Part shown: piece after piece, positions 1-11,463 of the stretch
Layout of the letters: the number at the start of each line of letters is the position of its first letter
How positions within the stretch are numbered: position 1 is the stretch's first letter
NCBI GenBank assembly: GCA_039720395.1
Contig: CM077824.1
Span: 24,505,278-24,569,277 of the forward strand
DNA from: Liquidambar formosana
Taxonomy: Eukaryota > Streptophyta > Magnoliopsida > Saxifragales > Altingiaceae
Reading direction: 5' to 3'
Length of the DNA stretch: 64,000 bases
The notes under the pieces: model-generated
What the model was told of the DNA's origin: nothing
Database searches by the model: none
The model's input: only the letters and a program-made list of their open reading frames with translations
Program-made: the position numbers and the translations under genes

Positions 1-1111
1 ATATGAAAACCTAGTTTAAGCTTGAATAGAGAAGGAGAATACCTTAGGAAGGGCCTTCCTTTGTGTTTGTAATTGTTCGTGGCTCCTCAGGTCTTTAGAG
101 TGAATCAAACCAACACGAATCCTCCTCTTTGTCAAAGTGGTATCACAGCAAAGAGATCAAAACTCACTCAACTTTGAAAAGAAATAGAAAACAAAAAGAG
201 AACAAGAGAAAAGAAAAGTGATTTTCGTCACTTTGCAGCAGCAGCAACTTCAATCGCGTTTTTGGGTATGAAAACGTTGGATTTGGACAAAGCTTGTGAA
301 ATACAAAGTTTTAGAGAATTGAATTATCTTTCTAACAAGACCAATTTCATCAAATTCTGACTTCGGATGAAAAAGTTATGATTAAAATACGACTGCTGGT
401 TTTCAGAAAATCTGCTGCTGAATTATGACGAATTTCACTCCCTCCAAACCCTCTTCCCCTCTCCCTTGTTTAAAGACATTAAGAGAGTATTTATAGCTGA
501 AATCTGGAGTTTCCCTTTCCTTCCTGGACTAGGTTTCTTTGGAGAATAATCAAAAGGTATTTTATAATGATAAAAGACTTCTAATCTGAATAGGAAAAGG
601 AAATTGTCTTTTATAAAAATTGGGAGACTGACCGCTAACACGCATGCACATGTATCGTATGTGCGTACACACACTCATCACATACGTACACGTGTTAGTG
701 TCATGATAAAAATGGCTAATTTAATAAAATAATTTTCTTTTCATTTTAACCAAAAATCTCATGCTGTGATTCCCACTAATTCTTCAAGGATAATCCGTAA
801 ATAACCACACTAAACTCATCATCAGGGCCACGGGACTTAATACCTCATATGCATCCATATGAACTCCAATTAACAATTTGGAGATCATTCCAAGGTCAAA
901 TGAAAAGTTTGGGACTTAAAAGACAATTATGCCCCTCAAGTCACAAAAGCTCTTATTATCCCTCAAGATCAACTCCAATTTGAACCAAAATTCATATCCA
1001 TTGTCCTTGTGACTCTAGAAAACTAATGCAAGTGACTAGACTAAAAAACAAAACAAAAACATGCATGGAATGATGAGCCCTAGTAAGGTGGTGCAAAAAT
1101 GGGGTGTGACA
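1..1111 (-). mobile_element. Truncated family A LTR (window edge)
   Basis: The segment matches 20611-21888 closely and ends, like the other minus-strand copies, in GGTGTGACA at 1111, so read on the minus strand it is the first 1.1 kb of an LTR that starts TGTCACACCCC. The left end lies outside the window, so it may be a solo LTR or the 5' LTR of a complete minus-strand element. Compared with the second copy it lacks about 180 bp (the counterpart of 21434-21616), replaced by a short filler near 825-840. It is inserted inside the reverse transcriptase of the gypsy element that resumes at 1112. Short ORFs here, such as one at 435-674, recur in the second copy and look like chance. Confidence 0.85.
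636..698. repeat. Alternating purine-pyrimidine hairpin in LTR
   Basis: The segment opens with CTAACACG and closes with CGTGTTAG, and most of the first half alternates purine and pyrimidine. It can form an imperfect hairpin. The same segment occurs in the LTR copy near 21243-21305. Confidence 0.6.
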
Positions 1112-1112
1112 G

Positions 1113-2285
1113 CTGGCCAACATTGTTCCAGTCAGAAAGAAGAACGGGCAAATACGGTGCTGTATCGATTATCGAGATCTGAACAAGGCATGCCCAAAAG
1201 ACGAATTTCCACTGCCTAACATCGACACCCTTGTTGATGCAACCGCGGGACATCAGATGTTTTCATTCATGGATGGATTTAGTGGATACAACCAAATCCG
1301 CATGGCAGCAGAAGATGCAGAAAAGACGGCCTTCCGAACCCCAATGGGCAATTTCTACTATGAGGTAATGCCCTTCGGATTAAAAAATGCAGGAGCAACC
1401 TATCAGCGAGCCATGACCGCGATGTTCCATGACATAATGCACGATACTGTTGAAGATTATGTGGATGACCTCGTGGTCAAATCCAAAACACAGGAAGCTC
1501 ACCTCACGAATTTGAAGAATGTTTTTGAAAGGTGTTTGAAGTATAATCTAAAGATGAATCCACTTAAATGTGCCTTTGGGTTCACCGCTGGAAAATTTCT
1601 TGGGTTCCTTGTTCACCGCCAAGGGATCGACATAGATCCCGGCAAGGCCAGAGCCATACAAGAAATGCCTCGCCCTTCTTCGGTGAAGCAGCTAAAAAGT
1701 TTCCTCGAGCAAGTATCTTACGTAAGAAGATTCATTCCGGCACTGGCCGAGACCATGGCCCCTTTCACAGCCCTACTAAAAAAGAGCGCGCTCTTCGACT
1801 GGAAGCCAGAGCATGAAGTAGCCTTTGAGCGAATAAAATCTGCCCTCTCCTCAACCTCGACCATTGTAGCGCCTCGACCAGGGCATCCCTTAGTCATGTA
1901 CATAACCTCGACAAACAAGTCTGTTGGGGCACTCCTAGCGCAAGAAGTCGACGGAAGGGAGAGGCCTGTCTATTACATCAGCAAGATCGTTCGAGGGCCA
2001 GAACTGTGTTACACCAACCTTGAGCGACATTGCCTCGCCCTAGTATTCGCCGCCAAGAAGTTCCGGCACTACTTGCTTTCGCATCATGTTGAGTTAGCAA
2101 CAAAGTGTGATCCCATACGATTTCTCCTTTCACGACCCGCCTTATTAGGAAGGACGGCCAGATGGCTTTTGTCCCTTGTTGAATTTGATATTACTTGCAT
2201 CAACCCACGAACCATCAAAAGGAGAGCTCCCTCCCTCGAGGAACACCCAACCTTTCACAGTGTTAGGAGGAGAGCTATACTTTAG
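1113..2285 (+). pseudogene. Gypsy pol: reverse transcriptase and RNase H, broken
   Basis: Reading from 1113 the frame opens in the middle of the reverse transcriptase fingers (VPVRKKNG, CIDYRDLNKACPKD), continues through FMDGFSGYNQI and the palm motif YVDDLVVKS near 1458-1485, and enters an RNase H domain (VGALLAQE, YYISKI, TNLERHCLALVFAAKKFRHY). These are the signatures of Ty3/gypsy pol, which copies element RNA into DNA in the cytoplasmic particle. The N-terminal part was cut off by the LTR ending at 1111. After a WLLSLVEFDI motif near 2163-2192 the frame is lost, and the segment that normally joins RNase H to integrase in this group is deleted. There is no intact product. Confidence 0.9.
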
Positions 2286-3748
2286 AGGGAGTGAGGGCCT
2301 TCTGAGCAGGTGCATTGGGAGAACCCTCGCCAATGAGGTATTACATAAAATCCACGAGGAAAGATGTGGGGTCCACGATGTCAGTCTTTACAGGCAGATT
2401 CAGCGACAAAGGTATTATTGGCCCACCATGGCCAAAGAGGCTGCCGTCTTCCAACAAGAATGTTTGGGATGCCAGAACCTCCCCGACAAGAAGGAATGTT
2501 GTTTTGGAGAAGAACGAGATTGGCGATCCCCCTACCTCGACTACCTTAAAGAAAACACTCTCCCGATCGAGCCAGCGATTCAGGTTAAGAAAAAGGCCCT
2601 AAGATTTTTTCGCAAGGAGGGAAAATTCTTTAGGAGAAGGATTGTTGGAGGACCATTGCTATGCATAGCAGGATCCGAGATTACTCGAGTTCTTGAAGAA
2701 GTACACGCAGGAGCATGTGGAGAGCATCAAGGTGGCGGAAAGCTCCTTCAACAGGTCCTGGATATAGGATATTACTGGCCCACCATGGAGACGGAATGTT
2801 TAGCATTCGCCAAAAGATGCCTTGCGTGCCAAGAACACGGCAACCGTATCCACGCCCCCGCGATTGAACTTCATAGTCTCTCCACCATGGCCTTTCCATA
2901 CATGGGCCATGGATCTCATTGGGCCTATTTCGGCATCGGGAGGAGGAAATATTTGGATCCTTGCAGCAACAGAATGCTATACCAAATGGGTAGAGGCGAT
3001 ACCCCTTAAAAAGGCCACCGGGGCGGCGGTTATGAACTTCATTATCGAGAATATTATTTGTCGATTCGGCATCCCGAAGAGAGTCCTATCTGACAACGGA
3101 ACACCATTTGTAAACAAACATGTCCGAAGTCTCCTGGTTCGTTACGAGATTGTCCACCACAAGTCCACCTCGTATTACCCAAAAGGAAATGGGCAGGCCG
3201 AGGCCACCAACAAGACCTTACTGAAAATTCTCAGCAGGATGCTGCATGAGTACCTAGGAGCGTGGCATGAAATGCTCCCCCTAGCTTTATGGGCCTACCG
3301 AACATCAAAGAGGAAAGCAACCCAGGCTTCCCCATTCTCTCTGGTCTATGGAGCCGAGGCAGTGTTACACACGGAAATAGCGGTACCGTCAGCGAGATTG
3401 GCGCTAAGAAGTGAGGTTGATCCCGAGGATCGAAATGTTGATATCGAGGTTTTGGATGAAAGAAGAGACAAGGCTAAGCAGAAACACCTTGTCTACCAGC
3501 GGCGATTATCCAGAGCATATGATCAACTAGTAAAGGCAAGAACGTTCAAAGAAGGCGACCTCGTACTAAGAGCGGCCCAGCATGTAAGGCGGGGAAATGT
3601 GGCTCCGAGCAAGTTCTCGCCTAAATGGGAGGGGCCTTATGTGGTCAAGGAAGCCTATAGTATTGGCTACTACAGAATTGCAGAAGTAAATTCAGAAAGT
3701 CTATCTCCACCAATCAATGCAATGTGGATTAAAAAGTTTTACCCATAA
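2286..3748 (+). pseudogene. Gypsy pol: integrase with two zinc-finger segments, broken
   Basis: Two successive HHCC-like zinc-binding segments are visible, each with a YYWPTM core (near 2411-2430 and 2771-2790) followed by a CxxC pair. The integrase core follows in another frame: the acidic residues lie in AMDLIGP, LSDNGTPF and GNGQAEATNK, then a C-terminal stretch with PSKFSPKWEGPYVV, and a stop at 3746-3748. Integrase inserts the cDNA copy into the chromosome. Relative to the RNase H frame there is one shift near 2200-2290 and another near 2890-2935, so the reading frame uses all three phases and the gene is dead. The doubled zinc finger is, to my knowledge, usual in this Tat subgroup. Confidence 0.88.
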
Positions 3749-3860
3749 AAAAAAAGAGCGTGGGCTGTAAATGGGAAAACTTCCAAGATATGTTATTATG
3801 TTTTGGGAATGATATTCAGAAGTAACTTTCTTAACTGATGAATAACAGACAAAAAAATCA

Positions 3861-4420
3861 CCTCGCGGGCTTATTGGCATCCTCGAAACTAATGAGGAGA
3901 AATGCCCACCTTTTTTTTTTTTCCTCTCTTTCCAACACCAGGATCAAGAGTGTAATTTCTTATACAAGAACGAGTCGTTCTTTTATACGTAATTACCCTC
4001 GGGGCAGAAAGAAAGGGGACACCTCCCCTTGAGACCTCGCGGGCGTATTGGCATCCTCGAAACCAATGAGGAGAAATGCCCATATTTTTTTTCTCTCTTT
4101 CCAACACCAGGATCGCGAGTGTAATTTCTTATACAAGAAAGAGTCGTTCTTTTATACGCAATTACCCTCGGGGTAGAAAGCAAGGGGACACCTCTCCTTG
4201 AGACCTCGCGGGCGTATTGGCATCCTCGAAACCAATGAGGAGAAATGCCCATTTTTTTTTTCTTTTGTTGATTGAGAGTGTAATTCCTTATAAAAAGATG
4301 GTGTTGGTCTTTTATACACAATTACCCTCGGGGCAGAAAGAAAAGGGCCACCTCCCCTTGAGACCTCGTGGATGTATTGGCATCCTCGAAATCAGAAAGG
4401 AGAAATGCCCATAAAAGAGC
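3861..4420. repeat. Tandem repeat of about 160-174 bp between convergent genes
   Basis: Units begin with CCTCGCGGGC at 3861, 4035 and 4204, and a partial, altered unit starts at 4364. Each carries a T-rich run and a CCCTCGGGG segment. The array sits between the end of pol (3748, plus) and the end of the antisense gene (4651, minus), so both transcripts would terminate in or near it. Confidence 0.9.
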
Positions 4421-5261
4421 ACACTCAATGTTTCTCTCCTATCCAAAAAGAATGAGGGCAACATAAGTAATGCCGGCAAATATTCTTCTTTTTTTATATA
4501 TATATACAAAATTGCCTTGAAGCTAGGAGAAATTAAAAGAACCAAAGAATAAAAGAAATTCTTGTATTCCAATTCATAGAATATGAGCAATTACAAAAAG
4601 ATCCACTCCGATTACAAAGTAAAAAAAAAAGAACTATACAAAGACCAAGACTACAAAAGGTTAGGAGAAAAGATAGCTTCGGGATCGAAGTTCGAGGGAA
4701 GCTCTCCCCGGGCCTTTTCCAACTCCTCCTCTGCCTTCGCCATCTTGGCCTTCAAAGAAACTAAGAGGAGCTCCGTGTCCTTTACCTCCCGAGACAGGCC
4801 CTGCACCGCGTCATTGGCCCCAACAAAATTGACAAAAGCGGCCACTTTGTCCACCTCCGTGCATAGCCAGCTCACATCAATCTTAGCCTCTTCAAGGTCC
4901 CTGACAACATCTGAAATAAACTTCACCCCCGAGAAGTCGAGGGACCTTGGAGACTCCTGCGTAAGCAGCTGGACTACTTTGGCAAGTGACTCAAGCAGAA
5001 TAACCTTAAAGCGAGCCGAAAAGGGGCAGTCTCGGTCGAGGTCACCATACCTCTCAAAAATCCTCTCTAAAATAGGGGCTAAGGGAGATTGCACCCTATA
5101 GCCACGAACGTCGACTCGAACGGGCTGTGAGTGTATACCCAAAGGCCAAGATGCCGCCCCATCCAAAGTAGATTTGGAGTAAGAAGGAGGAGAGGCGCCA
5201 TGAAAGTCCAGGGTACGAGCTGCGGATTGAGAGGAAGGTCCTGGAGGGCAAGAGGCCAAGG

Positions 5262-5356
5262 CTACAAAAAAAAACAACACGTAAGGTCCTTTTAAGATAT
5301 TTTACTACACCAGATAAGCAAATGAAAGTGATAGGAAAGCAAGTTGCCACGCAAAC
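5262..5356 (-). other. Predicted intron 2 of the antisense gene
   Basis: The donor is CAAG/GTTTGC and the acceptor is a run of T followed by GTAG. One codon is split 1+2 across the junction and reads as alanine, and the downstream frame stays open to the stop at 4651. Confidence 0.7.
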
Positions 5357-6674
5357 CTTGAAACCCAGTAGCCCCGAAAGATGGGCTAACAGTCCCCGAT
5401 ATTGGAGACTGAGCACCAGGCCTGGCGTGGGAATAAGGGGCAATCTTAGCATCTGCCTCATCTTCCTCTCCCACAAGGACAACATTAGCCGGGGCAGTAG
5501 TCTTGGCAATGGCAATAGTTCGGACATGAGCCTCCTGTTTTGCCTTGGCCTCGATTTCAGCTTCCGCCTGGGCCTTGGCGGCAGCTTCAGCCTCAGCGCT
5601 GGCTTGGGCCTTAGCTTTGGCCATGGCCTCGGCATCTGCCTGTGCCTTGGCAGCAGTAGCTTCAGCCTCAGCCCTAGCCTCGGCCTCCGCCTGAGCCTTG
5701 ACAGTAGTAGCTTAAGCCTCAGCCCTAGCCTCGGCCTCCGCCTGAGCCTTGGCGGCAGCAACTTCAGCCTGAGCCTTGGCAGCAGCAACTTCAGCCTCAG
5801 CCCTAGCCTCGGCCTCAGCTTTGGCCTTGGCTTCAGCATCCATCTGAGCCCTGGCAGCAGCAGCTTCAGCCTCAGCCCTAGCCTCGGCCTCAGCCTTGGC
5901 CTTGGCTTCAGCCTCCGCCTGGGCCTTGGCAGCAGCAGCTTCGGTCTCAAACCTAATCCTGGCCTCTGCTTCGGCCTGTGCCCTGTCCTCCGCGGCCCTG
6001 GCGGCGGCCTCAGCTTCGAGCCTGCCTCTTTCCTCCGCGGCCCGGACCTCAGCCTCAACCCTGGCTCTCTCTTCATCAGCTTTAAGTCTGGCATCCACCT
6101 CAGCCTTGGCTTTATCTTTAGCCAAAACAGCAGAAGACTTGGAGGAAGAGACACCTGCCTGCAGTTCGCCCATGGTGAACTCACCCTCTAAGTCGAGGTC
6201 AACATCAATGAAGACCGACAGTTCATCTTCCTCATCAGGTTGTACCAGGGGGTCCAATTTAGCCCTCTTGGGGATAGATTCTTCGTCCTCGCTCCCTGCC
6301 CCCTGGACACCTTCGGCGACCGGGGATCTCAATCTTTTCACCAGTCTCCGCTTCCTCTTCATTAAGGGGGCTTGAGAGTCTTCAGATTCTGCCTCACCTT
6401 CGTCGCCAAGAAAAGCAGTGACGGGGTTCATTACGAGAAGAGAGGGAACATGCTTGTCCGTCTGGACTAAAAAGTCAACATCTTCAACCTCGTCATCTCT
6501 AATGGCATCAGAGGCGGGGCTCGACTCTAACGCCTGATTGGCTTGGCGCGCCGCGGCCTGTGCGGTTTGGAGAACTAGGGCATCAATATCTACGCCTAAG
6601 GCCTCTAGCTCTGCCATGGCGCTGGAGGAAAGGGCACCATGGGCGACAGCGGGTTTCTGTAGAGAGCTTTCAGC

Positions 6675-6753
6675 CTGAAAAAGGGAAAACACACAAACTA
6701 CGAAGTGTCAGAAAGAAGGAAAGAAAGGAGAAAAGAGAGAAAGGGACTGTTAC
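6675..6753 (-). other. Predicted intron 1 of the antisense gene
   Basis: The donor is AAG/GTAACA and the acceptor is a pyrimidine-rich tract ending TTTTTCAG. Exon 1 ends on a complete codon and exon 2 opens on one, so removal restores a continuous frame between two phases that otherwise do not match. Confidence 0.75.
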
Positions 6754-8646
6754 CTTTGGAAGCTTGGGCTTTTTTGAAGCTCCCGCAACATAGGGAATGT
6801 GAGTGTTTGGGGCCGCCTCGACTTGGGTCTTGCGAGGAGAAGGGATTATCTTCTCCGGTTCCTCTGCTCTCTCATTCCCTTTTCCTTTCGCCTCCCTTTG
6901 AGAAGGCAACCGGAGGGAATAATCCCCGCGATGGATGACCGCGGTAGGCACTTCTTGAGGAGGCGATTTGATAAATTCCCGGTAGGAACTGATTACCCCA
7001 GTCCAGAACTTCGCATACTCGTCGGAACAGATCCCCACGCGGGACCTCCCGGGAAGGTAATTTTCTTGGCGATGGTATACAGTCGAGGAAGCTGGGCGAC
7101 GGTAAAGCGTTTGTCTGCGGCCCCGCAGTGGGCATCGCGTGGTAGAAGATGAGGGGCTCCCTGATCGAAGCCAAACTGCCTGGATATCCGGTCTGCGTGA
7201 TAAGGGACTGCTGCGGACCTATTTTCCACTACCGCGGAGAGGCTCCCTGGTAAAAGATTCGCCAAGTATAAGGCGTACACGTCAGGAATTTCCCCTTCAA
7301 GTGTGGCAAACTCCACAGAAAGAGTCTCCGCGGGGCAACAATTGGCCCACTTAAGGGCTGGGATAGGTATCACGTATGGTCGTGATATGAAGTTCTGGGC
7401 AATGTTGATATAATCACATAATTTTCTCTTTGTGAGATCAGCCCACCGCGCTGCACGCGAGCATACTTGTGGCACTTCCTTCTTCACCTCCTTCCCCTTC
7501 TCCACAACAATTATTATTTTAGTAGGAGGGACCTTATACGGCAAGGGCGCGTACCCCTTGAAATGTTCGTACAAAAACAGTTGAAGAAACGAACTGGGGA
7601 CGTAGGTATTCACGAGGTAACGCCCTTTAGATCTCTCCATGTCAGCCTTTATCATGTCCAAGCGGTAGTAAAGGGTGCCGAGGAAAAGAGGTGCCAATGC
7701 CAGCCTCGTGCCCCCCGCAATCCTGATGGCCAAAGGGATTACGCGACCATTAATCCCATCCTCTGGACCTCCCTCGAGGACGTGCCTGCAAAGCCAATAA
7801 GACACGAATGCTTCGAGCTCGTAGTCACTGTCCTTCCCGGCCCTCGCCTGCGGAGGGCGCTTCTTATCCCCAAAATCCTTAAAAAAGTACTTCACCCATC
7901 CCGAGAGGGTGCACTTCTTTTGTGGCCCTCCAATTTCTACCACAGCCTGGCGAAGAGCTTCGTCTGCCCTTTTCTCAGTCTCATTGAGGACGATGCCAGA
8001 CCAAGTGTCCTCGCCAAATGGAGGGAGCTAAGTCAGCACCATTACATCCTCCAAAGTAGGGGCAAATTCCCCCCAGGCAGGCACGAAGGTATGGGTCTCC
8101 GCGGACCAGCGAGAAAGCAGAAACTCCAATCCCTGCTTATCCCTCTTTACGTCCAACAGTGCAGAAAGGCGAATAGACTTCAAAACCCCGGCGTTGCGAA
8201 GTTTGTCCTGAGAAGCTTGGACGCTTGTAATCTCATCACTCCATGCTTTCCACCTTGTCCCGAGCTGGGAGTGTGAACCAAACTGTAGGGAACTCGCGGG
8301 GAAGTCCCCCCTCTCTATACAGAAGCATGACAGCGAGGCCGCGGAAGGGAAAATCGCTTCACGGCTCAAGGCCTCGCCATGGGGCAAAAGCATGTGGTGC
8401 CCTGGCTTGGCAGTGGGTTTGAACTCACCCTTGTCTGCAACCTTCCAGAAGGAGTCTCGCAGAAGATGAGTGTCTTTCCAGGAGGAACAACGAGGAACTT
8501 CGAGAACAGCACCATCTTTGTGCGCATATACAGCAGATGAGGAAGCCATTGGAATGAGGAAGAAAAGTATAAGGTTCTGAACGGAGAAGAGATAAAGATA
8601 AGAGACAGATGGGAGATGTAAAAAAATGAAAGAGAAGACGGGTGCT

Positions 8647-8655
8647 CTATTTATA
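8647..8655 (-). promoter_or_regulatory. TATA box of the antisense gene
   Basis: The minus strand reads TATAAATAG about 98 bp upstream of the ATG at 8549, a plausible spacing for a plant promoter with a transcription start near 8620. Nothing else on this strand would use it. Confidence 0.65.
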
Positions 8656-8987
8656 CCAAAGGAAGAGCAGAGGGAACGTTACCACCAGAAGTCGAGGGGG
8701 GAAGTGAAACGATCCAAGCAATGATTACAGCCATAATAACGGAGATCAAGACCGTACCAGTTTCAGCAGGGGCCAACAACCAAGCGACACGTAGGCCACG
8801 ATCTTATGATACGTGACCCAGATTTACCGCTGCAGTTTTGGTAGCCGCAGGCGGAAGGGAAAAGGTCGCGTCCGCCGACTGGGATGATCATGGCGCAGTT
8901 ATGAGCAAAACGACAAAGAGTACTGCCGCCCGCGTATACCACGCGCACAAGTGAAGGCGTGATACTACGCGCGTGTCAGGGGGCAAC

Positions 8988-10455
8988 TGTAGGCATATGA
9001 GAATTCTATGCCACGTGTCAAGAGGAAAGAGTCATCTGAAGACAAGAAATAGGGACCCACCTAGGCACACTCATACAGTAAACAGGCACAACACAAGACT
9101 AGCATCATGTTTCGTGCACGAGGCCCTAGATCCACGTGGAGAAAGAACACGCTTAAGGAAAGTAGAGATGTTCCGAGGAAGTAAGAAGCGAGTGGGGTGT
9201 CGAGGTCCGGGAAAGGCTAAGATGGTCAGAGGATGGGTAAGGGCCGAGGATCATGGGAAGGATGAGTCGAGGATGACTCAAAAGGTCGTCTCCTTTATGA
9301 TACCTCGGACCCATATGAGACAAATTAGCAAGCATTTAATGATTGACACAGATTAGTAAGAAAGTGGGTGAGACATATTGATGGTATCAGAGGTAACCTT
9401 ACCTAAGGACCTTCGGGGTCCAGGTTCAAGTACATATGATGTGACAAGGGATGGGCTCGCAAATCCTAAAGAGGTTCGTGAGCCTGATAATCCCACCTGC
9501 CTCGGAAGAGCATTAAATGCTCTTGAAGCGTCATTCGAGAAGATCTCTTGAATAGTCACATCACCTCTGATTGCTGAACAGTCATGTCCCGAGCTCACTA
9601 TAAAATGAGGTCAAGCCCTGAGGGAAAGGGGCAGATAAAAAAAAAAGGATAAGAGAGGGAGAAGGAGGACAAAAAAGAACAGAAAAGGAGGAGAAATAGA
9701 AAAGATAAAAGAAGAGAATAGAGCTTAATCTGAGAAGAGATGACTGAAGAAGAGATTCTTCTGATTTAAGAGGAAATCCTCTAAAGAGGTAATGCTTGGT
9801 TAAAGTCTCATAGATTCTCAATCATCTTGATCCCAGAGCGGCATCCCCGCCCTTGTCTTCCACAATTTCTCGCGAACAACTCGCTTCTCACGTGTTTCCC
9901 TGCAGTTTCCTCACGTGCCGACCTCTCATTGTACTTTTCTTTTATTATTATATTGAATCCAAAATCCCCCCCTTCTACATTATTATTTGGGTTTTTTGGG
10001 TTCATATAGCCTTACGTCTTCATTCCTTTTGATTTGCAGGTCGATCTTCACTCTTTTGCTTATTGTTGTAGACTTTAATTCCAGTTGTAAGTCGTAATTG
10101 AGTAGCAATCCTATCGTATAAGCCCCAAAGTGGTGCTCATTCGAGGATCAGCTAGTCAATATGTGCAGTGAGGATCAGTCAATTAATTGGGATATGTGGA
10201 CCAATGAACACGGTTTAACGTGCGCACTATCGTCCCGCATTTGCAAGAAAATAAGCATCCCTGGTTGGCCTTAAGTTGCGTATCGTTTTCTACAATGATT
10301 TTTACGCGTCCGAAAGGAGAGGAATATGTGATTAGCAAAGCTTGAAACAGTCCTAGAGTCTAAGTGTCACATCGTCTGGACTCGGCCTTTTCCTTGATGC
10401 TGAAACGCATTGGCGTAGGCACATAGCCAGGAGTGGAGAAAGAAAAACACCGGCC
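8988..10455 (+). mobile_element. 3' LTR of the Tat element (right end approximate)
   Basis: A purine-rich tract (CAGGGGGCAAC, 8977-8987) immediately precedes TGTAGGCATATG, the expected layout of a polypurine tract and LTR start. A TATA box TATAAAAT at 9599-9606 would set the U3/R boundary near 9630. The end of the LTR cannot be proved without its partner; it lies somewhere between about 10230 and 10455. Confidence 0.55.
9599..9606 (+). promoter_or_regulatory. Sense TATA box in the Tat LTR
   Basis: TATAAAAT lies about 610 bp into the LTR, the usual place for the promoter of genomic RNA. Confidence 0.55.
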
Positions 10456-11015
10456 ATCTTCTAAGAATTGTAAAACTAAATTCTAAAATTTTGTTGATAA
10501 AAAATCAATAATCTGCCTGTTATAGATTACTAACCAACTTATATATGCAATGGAGTCTTTATTCTAGTCAAACATTGAATTTTTAAAATGAAAATAATAA
10601 AAATTACTAAAAATGGTAAAATTGAGTTAAAAATGAAAATAAATGTTATTAATCCCTAAATATTAGGGCAGAAAAATAATATTTTTCTAAAGTAATCTAC
10701 AAAATTATGCTTTTGTAAAATGACAAAAATTGTGTTTTCAAGGCCTAGCTTTTTATTATTATTTTTTTGGCTGTTTTCTAGGGCCTATTTAAACGATAAA
10801 ATTTAGGGGCTGTTTGGTAATTTCAAATTTTGGTTCAATGTAGCTTAAACCCAACTAGTTCACAACGAAGCAGATTCGCATAGGAACCTTTCCAGTTTAT
10901 GACTAGTTTGGCAAAAAATAAGTTATACCCAGGTTCTTACATTGTTTTGGTTCAAAAATATCAAAGCCATCTACTTATGCTCTAATTACTACAACACCAA
11001 ATTGTAAACACCAAA
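10456..11015. other. AT-rich intergenic sequence
   Basis: I see no reading frame, RNA gene or recognisable repeat here. Confidence 0.5.
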
Positions 11016-11358
11016 TTGCGTTAGGCCACCCTTCAAAACTCTACTTGTCACTTGAATTTTGTGAAACCAATCATTGGATTAGATAGCCTTATCATGTAAG
11101 TGATGCATGCCAAATATCAAGTTGATCCGAGATTGATTACTAGTTGATCCGAGATTGATTACTATTCGATCCAAAACTCACAATTTTTTATTCAATAACA
11201 ATCACTTATTTTGGACATTTATGGATGAAGCAGTTTTTAATCTCGGATCAACTTGATTTTTACCATGCATGCTCTTCACATAAAGTAGATCTAATCTAAC
11301 GGTTAGCTTTGCAAAATTCAAGTCACTAGTAGAGTTTTGGAGGGTAAACTAACGCAAA
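11016..11358. mobile_element. MITE-like long inverted repeat
   Basis: The left arm starts TTGCGTTAGG and runs through a CAAAACTCTACT segment to a CAAGTTGATCCGAGATT segment near 11121-11137. The right arm, read in reverse, repeats the same landmarks in the same order and ends CTAACGCAAA at 11349-11358. A direct repeat TAGTTGATCCGAGATTGAT lies near the centre. No convincing target-site duplication was found, so the superfamily is open. Confidence 0.75.
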
Positions 11359-11389
11359 GTTAGGTTAGGTTAACCTCGTAAGAAGGGGA

Positions 11390-11391
<2 letters not shown>

Positions 11392-11428
<37 letters not shown>

Positions 11429-11463
11429 TAGATAGATATATATACATATATATTTGTATATAG
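11392..11463. repeat. TA/GATA microsatellite
   Basis: This is about 30 bp of (TA)n followed by GATA and mixed TA/CATA repeats. Confidence 0.95.

Larger units (their letters stand above)
4651..8549 (-). pseudogene. Antisense extra gene of Tat element, plant-mobile-domain-like, with two introns
   Basis: On the minus strand an ATG at 8549 opens a frame whose first 175 residues end in the spaced motif ETHTF / WGE / TLEDV, typical of the plant mobile domain (PF10536 family). Three exons fit: 8549-6754, 6674-5357 and 5261-4651. Intron 1 (6753-6675, 79 bp) is AAG/GTAACA to TTTTCAG/GCT in phase 0. Intron 2 (5356-5262, 95 bp) is AAG/GTTTGC to TTTGTAG/CC in phase 1. Both keep the frame. Exon 2 has a basic cluster (KRKRRLVKRLR, possible nuclear signal), an acidic segment and a long Ala-Glu-Lys coiled coil (about 6100-5440). 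The product would have about 1240 residues. It is broken by TAG at 8030-8028, a 1-nt shift in an A-rich run near 7060 and TAA at 5714-5712. The function of such antisense genes is unknown; the introns are my inference. Confidence 0.8.
1112..10455 (+). mobile_element. Tat-type Ty3/gypsy retrotransposon, 5' part missing
   Basis: From left to right the remnant carries reverse transcriptase, RNase H, two zinc-finger segments, integrase, a tandem repeat, an antisense gene, a polypurine tract and a 3' LTR. This order, with a reverse-oriented extra gene between pol and the 3' LTR, is known from the Tat group of Ty3/gypsy elements (for example Grande). The 5' LTR, gag and protease are absent because a family A LTR interrupts the element at 1111. 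The right boundary is an estimate, placed where the GC-richer sequence gives way to AT-rich DNA, because the 5' LTR needed to define it is not in the window. Confidence 0.8.

Noticed and set aside
435..674. 79-residue minus-strand ORF, repeated at 21043-21282
   Set aside because: It lies in family A LTRs, has low-complexity content and is shared only because the LTR is repeated; there is no sign of coding selection.
5096..6184. 362-residue minus-strand ORF rich in Leu, Arg and Pro
   Set aside because: It is the shifted frame of the same low-complexity exon, and the composition is an artefact of GCCTCAGCC-type repeats.
5322..6191. 289-residue plus-strand ORF rich in Ser, Leu and Gly
   Set aside because: It is the mirror of the Ala/Glu-rich coiled-coil exon of the antisense gene; such repeats stay open in several frames.
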